Shown here: piece by piece, positions 8,601 through 13,784 of the stretch
Numbering within the stretch: position 1 is the stretch's first letter
How the letters are laid out: every line of letters begins with the position of its first letter
Origin: Candidatus Pacearchaeota archaeon
Lineage (GTDB): Archaea; Nanobdellota; Nanobdellia; Pacearchaeales; GW2011-AR1
Reading direction: 5' to 3'
Length of the DNA stretch: 47,901 bases
NCBI GenBank assembly: GCA_016866975.1
Contig: VGKP01000004.1
Span: 1-47,901, forward strand
Program-made: the position numbers and the translations under genes
Notes under the pieces: generated by a model
Databases searched by the model: none
Told to the model about the DNA's origin: nothing
Seen by the model: the letters and a program-made list of their open reading frames with translations, nothing else

Positions 8601-8963
8601 TTATTTTGATTCTTTGAAAGGTGCTGAGTGGCGATCTAAGAAGGTCGCTTTGTAAAATTGAACTGTGTATGTGGTTTGTGTTGGGCCGTCTTCATAAGAG
8701 CCTTTAGAACAAGTATAGGCATTAACTGTCCGAGGCGATTTTCCAGATTTTTGCTCTGCCCATCGCGCTAATGAGTTCAATCTTTTTCTCAAGGTCTTTC
8801 TATTTGCTTCAAGTGTTGGTTCGTGGTCGAGACTAAAAGATTCTGGGAATCCTACTGGAGTGGCAAATGCAAAGATTTCTTCTCCTTTTAGATTTTCGGC
8901 AAAGAAGTAATTTCTATCTCCACTTGGGTAGATAATCTCTCTAAGTCTTGGTGTTCGATGCAT
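8601..8963 (-). CDS. Hypothetical accessory protein
   Basis: This encodes 120 aa from the ATG at 8963. A GTG ten codons upstream (8993) is in frame, but it lies inside the hairpin element 8972-9092 and its residues would be element-encoded, so I prefer 8963. The protein has mixed alpha/beta character: a basic N-terminus, YPSGDRNYFFAENLKG..FAFATP, a helical middle with many Arg/Lys, and a beta-rich C-terminus. No TM is seen. I recognise no family. A TATA-like CTTAAATA (9105-9112) beyond the element would place the whole structured element in the 5' leader. The stop is 2 nt from the stop-abutting motif. Confidence 0.55.
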   Translation of the reverse strand: MHRTPRLREIIYPSGDRNYFFAENLKGEEIFAFATPVGFPESFSLDHEPTLEANRKTLRKRLNSLARWAEQKSGKSPRTVNAYTCSKGSYEDGPTQTTYTVQFYKATFLDRHSAPFKESK

Positions 8964-8971
8964 GATTTTAT

Positions 8972-9092
8972 CATCAAAAAAACGATGCGCCACTGTGGCT
9001 TAAACGCCGCAGTTTGATGCAGGCGCTCGTTTTTTGGATGCTCAAGGAACAACTCCAGCTTAAAAGCTGGAGTTTTAGTCAAGTTCCTTGAC
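8972..9092 (-). repeat. 118-bp double-hairpin element, diverged copy (L3)
   Basis: On the minus strand this has the same plan as the identical copies at 33908-34025 and 39731-39848. The left hairpin has outer stem TCAAGGAAC/GTTCCTTGA and inner stem ACTCCAGCTT/AAGCTGGAGT, separated by a one-sided bulge. A linker GCATCC follows. The right hairpin has AAAAAACGA-GCGCC pairing with GGCGC-A-TCGTTTTTT, enclosing TGCATCAAA and a small inner stem. Stem sequences differ from the other copies mostly by compensating changes, whereas linker and bulge bases are conserved. Confidence 0.8.
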
Positions 9093-9183
9093 ATAAAAAT
9101 TGCCTATTTAAGTTTTTCTGTTTGAAAAATAGCTAAAAATTGGTTAAAACGGCGGTTAATATAGATTATGCGAACTAATTGGT

Positions 9184-9408
9184 TTATTTATGATTAACCG
9201 AGAAAATTTGTAGCAAATTATTAAGATGATACTTAAGAATACCTTCTCTCAAATCATTCCCCTCTTCTCCGTCAAGATCCTTGCTTCCTGCTTGTTTACG
9301 AAAAGCAATAATATCTTGAAAGTGAGCATCGGCTAATTTTGTTCCTGTCTCTAGAATATTCAAATATATTTGAAAGGTTTGCTTTTTAGGGGCAATAACC
9401 TTTATCAT
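9184..9408 (-). CDS. Hypothetical small helical protein
   Basis: This encodes 74 aa. TATATTTAAG (about 9426-9435) lies 20-25 nt upstream of the ATG, so it is probably leaderless with its own promoter. The N-terminal IKVIAPKKQTFQIYLNILETGTKLADAHFQDIIAFR is predicted to be helical, followed by an acidic loop (DLDGEEGND) and a final helix. It has no TM and no known motif. Codon usage and size match its accessory-block neighbours. Its stop lies 7 nt from the stop-abutting motif, and the GC hairpin element at 9482-9523 lies upstream of its promoter. Confidence 0.5.
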   Translation of the reverse strand: MIKVIAPKKQTFQIYLNILETGTKLADAHFQDIIAFRKQAGSKDLDGEEGNDLREGILKYHLNNLLQIFSVNHK

Positions 9409-9481
9409 CTCTGCTAAACCCTTAAATATAGAATGATGAATTTTCTAATTTATTTAAAGATTTGTATGATCGGGCGTGTTC

Positions 9482-9523
9482 GGCGCTTCGCGCCTCACCT
9501 ATGTTTGAGGTTATTGTTTTAGA
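9482..9523 (-). repeat. GC hairpin plus TCTAAAACAATAACYTCAA element, copy 1
   Basis: GGCGC-TTC-GCGCC (9482-9494) is followed on the plus strand by TTGAGGTTATTGTTTTAGA. The same pairing of a GC hairpin and a TTGAAGTTATTGTTTTAGA string occurs at 10537-10585. Both copies lie between the end of one minus-strand gene and the TATA box of the next. Confidence 0.6.
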
Positions 9524-9592
9524 CTTTGCCTGAGCCTTATACTTAAACGAACCTTGTTGTTATGCTGAAAGTTATTGTAGATAGCTAAAAGA

Positions 9593-9769
9593 TTAAGCGG
9601 AGTGATTTCTACGGTAAAGATCGAGAATTCCCGTAATCAAAAGAAAAAGACCAACAGTGATCGCGAGTATATTTGGCCATATGAGGATGATTAATCCAAC
9701 AATGATTGAAAGTACAGACGTTAAATCTTGAGTGTTTGTGCTGTTTGAGTTGTTTGTTTTTTTAGGCAT
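9593..9769 (-). CDS. DUF3096-like small membrane protein
   Basis: This encodes 58 aa. After a polar Asn/Ser/Thr-rich N-terminus it reads SVLSIIVGLIILIWPNILAITVGLFLLITGILDLYRR. This two-helix hairpin with a Gly-x-x-Ile-x-Ile-W-Pro turn is the signature of the short DUF3096 membrane proteins. The function of the family is unknown to me. The TATA box on the minus strand (AGTATAAAAA, 9791-9800) is centred 26 nt before the ATG. The protein lies in the cytoplasmic membrane. Unlike its neighbours, the stop-abutting motif is 39 nt away. Confidence 0.75.
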   Translation of the reverse strand: MPKKTNNSNSTNTQDLTSVLSIIVGLIILIWPNILAITVGLFLLITGILDLYRRNHSA

Positions 9770-10094
9770 AGGTGTTTAAGAAAAAGAAAGTTTTTATACT
9801 TTTTGACGATTATGTATAAACACCATCTACTTTCATGTCTTATTGCTAACTTTTTCCGATGCAGTAAAATAATAGGTGATGCTATTGGTGTTCAAAGGCG
9901 TTTAAGATTTGGTAATTGCGGCGTTTTGAGCGAGAGGTTTATACTGAGGAGAAGAGAAAGGCATCATCGTTAGGTTTAATGTCTGCATAAACGAGGCAAT
10001 CGTGTCTCTGATGCAATTAATGCGAACTTATTTATAAAAGAGTTCGTATAAGGTAGCTTGTACGAAGTATTTTTTGGTTTATTAATGCGAATTT
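9770..10094. other. Gene-free stretch
   Basis: This 325-bp stretch holds the DUF3096 promoter, two copies of the exact string TTCGCATTAAT (minus strand, at about 10016 and 10081) and a facing AGTTCGT at about 10040 that makes an inverted pair with the first. A plus-strand frame at 9812-9970 (52 codons) has no properly spaced TATA box and no recognisable content, so I do not call it. Confidence 0.5.
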
Positions 10095-10496
10095 TTAGAA
10101 ACCGAGATTTTTCATATCTGTATATCCCCAATATCCGTTTTGCTTGTCTTCCTGTACTAATTGAGGAATTATATTTTCTAGAGAACGTGCAAGAGCTCTT
10201 CCTGAGTCTGTAAGGAGATAACCTATCTTATCCTCGCTTTCTCTCGCGCCCCGTATTCGTGCTTGACTCGCCATCCCTCGCCTTACTGCCTCTTGCAACA
10301 TGAATGCGCAATCCATATACTCTCGTTTATTTTTTGTTTCCCTGTATTTATTTAATCCTAACAGCTCCACTTTAACGCTGCCTGGAAAGTACGCCTCGTG
10401 AATAAATTTCTGAGTTGGTTCTTCTTTGGCTTTTTGCTCAAGACAATGGAGTGCATAAATACACGCATTAAATTTCTGCTGGTTGGTGTTAATCAT
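10095..10496 (-). CDS. Hypothetical helical protein
   Basis: This encodes 133 aa. AGTTAAATAC (about 10515-10524) sits about 24 nt before the ATG. The protein is mostly helical and charged, with Arg-rich segments (AVRRGMASQARIRGARESEDK) followed by LLTDSGRALARSLENIIPQL, which resembles the recognition and wing region of a winged-helix regulator (LT..G..LA..LE). A MarR/PadR-like DNA-binding role is possible but unproven. There is no TM. Its stop is 2 nt from a stop-abutting motif and it lies just downstream of the toxin-antitoxin pair, in the same direction but with its own promoter. Confidence 0.55.
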   Translation of the reverse strand: MINTNQQKFNACIYALHCLEQKAKEEPTQKFIHEAYFPGSVKVELLGLNKYRETKNKREYMDCAFMLQEAVRRGMASQARIRGARESEDKIGYLLTDSGRALARSLENIIPQLVQEDKQNGYWGYTDMKNLGF

Positions 10497-10536
10497 TTTT
10501 TTAGAGATAAGGGGAGGTATTTAACTCTTTCTGTCG

Positions 10537-10585
10537 GGCGCGGTCGCGCCTGCGGCGCTCCTGGAGTTGAAGTTATTGTTTTAGA
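10537..10585 (-). repeat. GC hairpin plus TCTAAAACAATAACYTCAA element, copy 2
   Basis: GGCGCG-GT-CGCGCC (10537-10550) is a stronger hairpin than in copy 1, with different bases but the same position. The shared string follows at about 10567-10585. It sits just upstream of the TATA box of the gene 10095-10496 and downstream of the toxin gene. Confidence 0.55.
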
Positions 10586-10616
10586 TGTGGGGTGTGAGGA
10601 GAGATTAATACGAACT

Positions 10617-10868
10617 TTAATGCTTGTAAATGTTCTTTCTATGCCCTATTTCGATGAGAAGAATGATAAGATTGCTCTCAATGATATCGAGAATTATTCG
10701 ATAGTCTCCTACGCGCAACTTAAATCCTGGTTCTCCGACTAGTTTTTCAACAAAATCTTGTGGACGAATCTTGATGCGTTCAAGGACAGAGATGATTCTT
10801 TCTTGGATTGATTTGTCCAGGTTTTTTAGTTGCCTTTCGACTTTATTAGGTATAATAATACTATACAT
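10617..10868 (-). CDS. relE: RelE/ParE-superfamily toxin
   Basis: This encodes 83 aa. It has the full RelE fold pattern: YSIIIPNKVERQLKNLDKSIQERIISVLERI (strand then helical hairpin), then FKLRVGDYRIILDIIESNLIILLIEIGHRKNIYK (beta sheet with the R-x-G-x-Y-R and GHR-x-x-Y residues of the ribonuclease site). RelE-type toxins cleave mRNA on the ribosome. The start overlaps the antitoxin stop by one base (TAATG), so the pair is translationally coupled with the antitoxin made first. The order and pairing are standard for type II toxin-antitoxin systems. The stop directly abuts the AGTTCGTATTAAT motif. Confidence 0.92.
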   Translation of the reverse strand: MYSIIIPNKVERQLKNLDKSIQERIISVLERIKIRPQDFVEKLVGEPGFKLRVGDYRIILDIIESNLIILLIEIGHRKNIYKH

Positions 10869-11089
10869 TATGGGTCTAGATCTTCCTTCACTTGCTCGAA
10901 GGTTTTGTATTTGCCCTCGTTATATTCTTGTCGAGATTGAGCGATGCTTTTTTTCGTTTCTTCTGATAATTCAAGGCGATCTTCGATGAGATCCCAGAGA
11001 AGGTCTTCATAACTTTCCTTCTCGTGTAGTTTCATTACTTTGAGTTTGGCAAGGAGCTCAGTGCTCACTTGGATGGTGGTTTCTGCCAT
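10868..11089 (-). CDS. RelB-type antitoxin, ribbon-helix-helix N-terminus
   Basis: This encodes 73 aa. The N-terminal TTIQVSTELLAKLKVMKLHEKESYEDLLWDLIED has the strand-helix-helix pattern of RHH/VapB-RelB-type DNA-binding domains. The acidic C-terminal tail (about residues 45-73, ending YKTFEQVKEDLDP) should wrap the toxin. It is the first gene of the operon, and a TATA box (ACTATATATAC) lies about 28 nt upstream. An inverted repeat at 11096-11118 overlaps the promoter, so autorepression by the antitoxin or the complex is expected. Confidence 0.85.
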   Translation of the reverse strand: MAETTIQVSTELLAKLKVMKLHEKESYEDLLWDLIEDRLELSEETKKSIAQSRQEYNEGKYKTFEQVKEDLDP

Positions 11090-11095
11090 AATTAA

Positions 11096-11118
11096 TATAT
11101 ACTTGGCTATAGTATATA
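11096..11118. promoter_or_regulatory. Putative operator of the toxin-antitoxin operon
   Basis: TATATACT (11096-11103), a 7-nt spacer and AGTATATA (11111-11118) form a perfect 8-bp inverted repeat. It lies between and over the TATA box and the antitoxin start, where an RHH dimer pair could bind and block TBP. Confidence 0.6.
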
Positions 11119-11183
11119 TAGTTTTCTCTCGTGCTTAAGAATTCTGGTTGTGCTTAAAAGATTGAGCTTGATTTTTGACGTTA

Positions 11184-11574
11184 ATGTTTGTGGTGTTTAA
11201 AAAAATAGTAGTGGCCCTGATGACTACAATAGGCGTCATAAACCCATAAGAGGAGGTCCCATCCATCAAAAAGAGTGATGAAACGTCCTCTTCTGGGGAA
11301 AAGAGGCGATAAGATATCTAAGAATAGGTATTATTTAAATCTTATGCTGTGTTTATAGTTGTCGACGATAGAGAGAGTGTTTTTGAGTGTTTTTTGCTGT
11401 CTAAACAGATGTTTATATCTTAATATGTGGTGTTTGAGTAAATTAAATTGCTGTTTGAGGTGTCTTGCCCGAGTTTTTTGAAGTGTTTATGGGGTGTTGG
11501 AATGGTGTTTTTTATGCTTTTTTATCCTCGCTGATGTAGAAAGGTTTATAAAGTAGAGGTGTTGGTATACTATT
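11184..11574. repeat. TGTTT repeat cluster upstream of the coiled-coil HTH gene
   Basis: Many copies of [GC]TGTTT[GA]-type strings occur here (for example near 11187, 11197, 11345, 11373, 11411, 11430, 11453, 11484 and 11505). The part at 11403-11462 is the homologue of 7913-7970. Similar strings continue inside the adjacent CDS at 11816-11902. They could be iteron-like or operator sites for the HTH protein encoded next door. Confidence 0.45.
11240..11305. repeat. 66-bp conserved intergenic element, copy 2
   Basis: This is the second copy of the element at 7988-8053. The changes are T to A at the 26th base and G to A at the 44th. The AAGAGGA, TCCTCTT and AAGAGG arms are unchanged. It lies in the gap between the toxin-antitoxin operon and the coiled-coil HTH gene. 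In that gap (11119-11574) I see no gene. Confidence 0.65.
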
Positions 11575-12219
11575 ATGTTTGGTTGGTTATTCAAAAATAG
11601 AGAAAAAGAGAATGGTGATGAAATTCGAGAAAGCTTTTCTGCTGTAAAAAAAGACATGGATGTTGTAGGAAAGTGGATCAAACACCTTGATGGAGCAGAT
11701 AAACAGCTGTTTTCTATATTAAATTCAATAAAGTCTGATTTATCGAATATAAAAAATGAAATTGGAATAATAAGGGAAGAGGTTGATGCGATGAAGGAAG
11801 GCCATAATCATCAACAGGTGTTTGAAAATTTGCCTGTTTTAGGTAAACAAACAGGTGATGAAGATGTTTATACGGCTGTTCAAACGCCTGTTCAAACAGG
11901 TAATTTTTATGAGATTTTTAAGGGTTTAACCCCTCATGAGAGAGCATTGATATTTACATTAATGAATAGTGATCTAAAACTAAGTTATGAAGATTTGGCT
12001 TTGTTGATGGGGAAGGAAAAGTCAACGGTTAGAGGGCAAATAAATGCAATAAAGCAGAAGAGTGAGGGGCTGATTGAGGAGATTACAGAGAAAAATGGGA
12101 AAAAAAGAGTGTTTGTACCCCTAGAAATTAAGGAAAAACTGTCAAAATACGCAAAAGTGAGAGTTGGTAAAAAGAAGAAAGTTCGCGTTAATGCTGTTTC
12201 TGAGGAGAATTTGTCATGA
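11575..12219 (+). CDS. Coiled-coil protein with C-terminal HTH domain
   Basis: This encodes 214 aa. Residues 1-75 form a long amphipathic coiled coil. Residues 80-110 are a polar linker. Residues 112-190 (LTPHERALIFTLMNSDLKLSYEDLALLMGKEKSTVRGQINAIKQK) form an HTH of the winged-helix or sigma-4-like type followed by a wing (KNGKKRVFVP), and the tail is strongly basic. This is a DNA-binding protein that oligomerises through the coiled coil. A paralogous layout is found in the minus-strand gene 12509-13429. The last codons overlap the start of the next small gene (ATGA), so the two are coupled. TATA-like GTTTATAAAG (11545-11553) precedes the start. Confidence 0.75.
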   Translation: MFGWLFKNREKENGDEIRESFSAVKKDMDVVGKWIKHLDGADKQLFSILNSIKSDLSNIKNEIGIIREEVDAMKEGHNHQQVFENLPVLGKQTGDEDVYTAVQTPVQTGNFYEIFKGLTPHERALIFTLMNSDLKLSYEDLALLMGKEKSTVRGQINAIKQKSEGLIEEITEKNGKKRVFVPLEIKEKLSKYAKVRVGKKKKVRVNAVSEENLS

Positions 12220-12386
12220 AAAACAGAAAAGTGAGAGTTAAAGAGAGTGAATTTAGAGAAGTTTTTGGAGATTTTAGTCAAAAAAGTGAGGGAAGATGGG
12301 AGCATAAGAACGATCTTCCTGATGAGACAAGAAGTGAGTGCTTTGTGAAGAAAAATGGAAGGGAAATTTGGTTAGGAAAGGGTTAG
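12216..12386 (+). CDS. Small hydrophilic protein coupled to the HTH gene
   Basis: This encodes 56 aa starting at the ATG that overlaps the upstream TGA (ATGA), so it is probably translated by re-initiation from the same mRNA. It is very charged (KNRKVRVKESEFREVFGDF, then KKNGREIWLGKG) with no TM. The opening basic run resembles the tail of the upstream protein. I know no family. The 4-nt overlap is the main support that it is real. Confidence 0.55.
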   Translation: MKNRKVRVKESEFREVFGDFSQKSEGRWEHKNDLPDETRSECFVKKNGREIWLGKG

Positions 12387-12508
12387 TTTGCCGTCGCTAG
12401 ACTAAAAAAGTGAGTGCAAATAAATGATTTGATTGACCTTAATCGGATAACCGAATATCTATATCATTTTTAAGAGAGTTAGAGAGAGAAAATTGGTTAA
12501 ACGTACTT

Positions 12509-13429
12509 TTAGATGTCTCTGAGCTGGAAAATTGTGGGAAGAGAGGCTATTTTTTTAAGATCTGGAGAGATCTGAAGTATAATCTTCTTGTTATTTTCCT
12601 TAGTTTTAAGAATAGGTGAGCCTTTTTTAATGAGTTTTTGTACGTAATCACGTATAGAGCTCTCGGTCAAAGAGAGTTTTTGGGCTAAGAGAGGATAATC
12701 TACTGTAAATCCTTGTTCTTCTAATTGATAAATTGCAGAGAATACTTCCATCTCTTGTTTTGTGAGCCTCTTGAATTTTAAACGAACTTCTTTCTTTGCT
12801 TGATCTAGAGTCTCTAAGGCTTCTGAGATCTCGAATAGGTGCTGGAATGTGTGTTCTTGAGGGGTTCTAGAACCGATTTTTGTGTGTAAATGGATGTGCT
12901 GGTCTGTCTGCTGGTCTGTCTGTCTGTCTGCTGGAACCCCATCATTTCCACTGGAAACCATTGATTTTATGCCTTTTAGGACGTATTGATGTGGTTTTTG
13001 TGCTGGAATGCTGGAATTGGTGTGCTGGAATGCTGGGTTTTCTGGATTTTGTGCTGGAATAAGTGTGTTGGTCTGTCTGTCTGCTGAAGAGAACCTAGGT
13101 TCTCTCTCAACACTCTCCTCTTTTGATGAAGGGAAACTAAAATCTTTCTCAACACTCTCCTTCCTAAGGAAACCTTGGTTTCCTTGTGGGTCAACCTTCC
13201 TTTCAACAGGCCCTCCTGAAGGGAAACTAAAATCTTTCTCAACACTCTCCTTCCTAAGGAAACAAAGGTTTCCTTGTGGGTCAACCTTCCTTTCAACACT
13301 CTCCTCTTTTAGGATATCATCTAGTGTCTGTCTTAAGAAAGAAGTTTCTTCATTGAGAAAGGCTATTTGATCTTTGAGGTATTGAATATCTGCCTTTGCT
13401 TTCGCGAAGGCTTCTTTGATTGGGTCCAT
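12509..13429 (-). CDS. Coiled-coil/HTH protein with repeat-derived linker
   Basis: This encodes 306 aa. Residues 1-45 form a coiled coil (IKEAFAKAKADIQYLKDQIAFL). Residues 46-200 are a low-complexity linker. Residues 210-300 are an HTH domain (KRLTKQEMEVFSAIYQLEEQGFTVDYPLLAQKLSLTESSIRDYVQKLIKKG) with a wing. The architecture matches the 11575 gene, so both are likely DNA-binding regulators. The linker contains two 30-residue units sharing VERKVDPQGN and FLRKESVEKDFSFPS, and Gln/Asp/Thr runs from GTCT tetranucleotide repeats. At DNA level the units are the same palindromic family seen between genes at 33.7 and 43.3 kb. The stop abuts AGTACGTTTAAC. Confidence 0.7.
   Translation of the reverse strand: MDPIKEAFAKAKADIQYLKDQIAFLNEETSFLRQTLDDILKEESVERKVDPQGNLCFLRKESVEKDFSFPSGGPVERKVDPQGNQGFLRKESVEKDFSFPSSKEESVEREPRFSSADRQTNTLIPAQNPENPAFQHTNSSIPAQKPHQYVLKGIKSMVSSGNDGVPADRQTDQQTDQHIHLHTKIGSRTPQEHTFQHLFEISEALETLDQAKKEVRLKFKRLTKQEMEVFSAIYQLEEQGFTVDYPLLAQKLSLTESSIRDYVQKLIKKGSPILKTKENNKKIILQISPDLKKIASLPTIFQLRDI
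12937..12958 (-). other. ORB-like sequence inside a coding region
   Basis: The minus strand reads TTTCCAGTGGAAATGATGGGG. It has the perfect dyad TTTCCAGTGGAAA and a downstream G run, as in archaeal origin recognition boxes. It lies in the linker region of the 12509-13429 gene, away from cdc6, so it may be coincidental. Confidence 0.35.
13083..13310. repeat. Palindromic repeat units inside the HTH gene
   Basis: Palindromic cores AGAGAACCTAGGTTCTCT and AAGGAAACCTTGGTTTCCTT, plus a variant of the second, alternate with CTCAACACTCTCCTTCC-type spacers. Two roughly 90-bp units are tandem here. The string CCTTGTGGGTCAACCTTCC is shared exactly with the intergenic modules at 33821-33905 and 43270-43354. 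The unit length is a multiple of three, so the frame survives. Confidence 0.75.
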
Positions 13430-13514
13430 TAGTCTGTGATGAGGTATTAGATTATAAGGATTTAGGTAGAGAAAAGAAAGGAGAATTTATATAGAAGCCA
13501 ATTGATAATAATAT

Positions 13515-13784
13515 ATGGATTGGTGGTTGGCAGCAAGCCTGGGTGTTGTGGGAGGACTTGCACGAGCGTGCTTTGGTCTTCTTCGAGCCCTCTCAAATCG
13601 AGAGAAGATAAGGGGAGAGTATTTTCTGACCTCTGTGGTAATTGCTGCACTTTTGGGAGGCATCCTGGGAACATTTCTAGATATAGATACCCGAGTTGCG
13701 GCACTCGCGGGATATGTTGGAACGGATATCTTGGAGAACCTTATCCCTGCGGCTGTTCCTAAAACTATCACTCTTAAACCATGA
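13515..13784 (+). CDS. Small holin-like membrane protein A
   Basis: This encodes 89 aa. A TATA box (TTTATATA, about 13487-13494) is about 25 nt before the ATG. There is an N-terminal TM helix (WWLAASLGVVGGLARACFGLL), a charged loop (SNREKIRGE) and then one or two further helices ending FLDIDTRVAALAGYVGTDILENL. The Gly-Tyr-x-Gly-x-Asp motif near the C-terminus and the small size resemble phage holin-like proteins. The next gene is a clear paralogue with the same layout and overlaps by four bases. Holin or membrane-channel function is an inference. Confidence 0.65.
   Translation: MDWWLAASLGVVGGLARACFGLLRALSNREKIRGEYFLTSVVIAALLGGILGTFLDIDTRVAALAGYVGTDILENLIPAAVPKTITLKP

Noticed and set aside
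8964..9094. Upstream start at 8993 and the 68-codon frame overlapping element L3
   Set aside because: Their extra residues are encoded by the hairpin element itself.
9812..9970. 52-codon plus-strand ORF
   Set aside because: The nearby TATA box is spaced for the opposite gene, the ORF has no SD and no recognisable protein features.
8587..12507. Bacterial-type integron attC sites
   Set aside because: GTTTAAC fits the attC core in only some of the motif copies, the paired core at the far end is not found, and no integron integrase is present. The cassette idea is kept only as a hypothesis.
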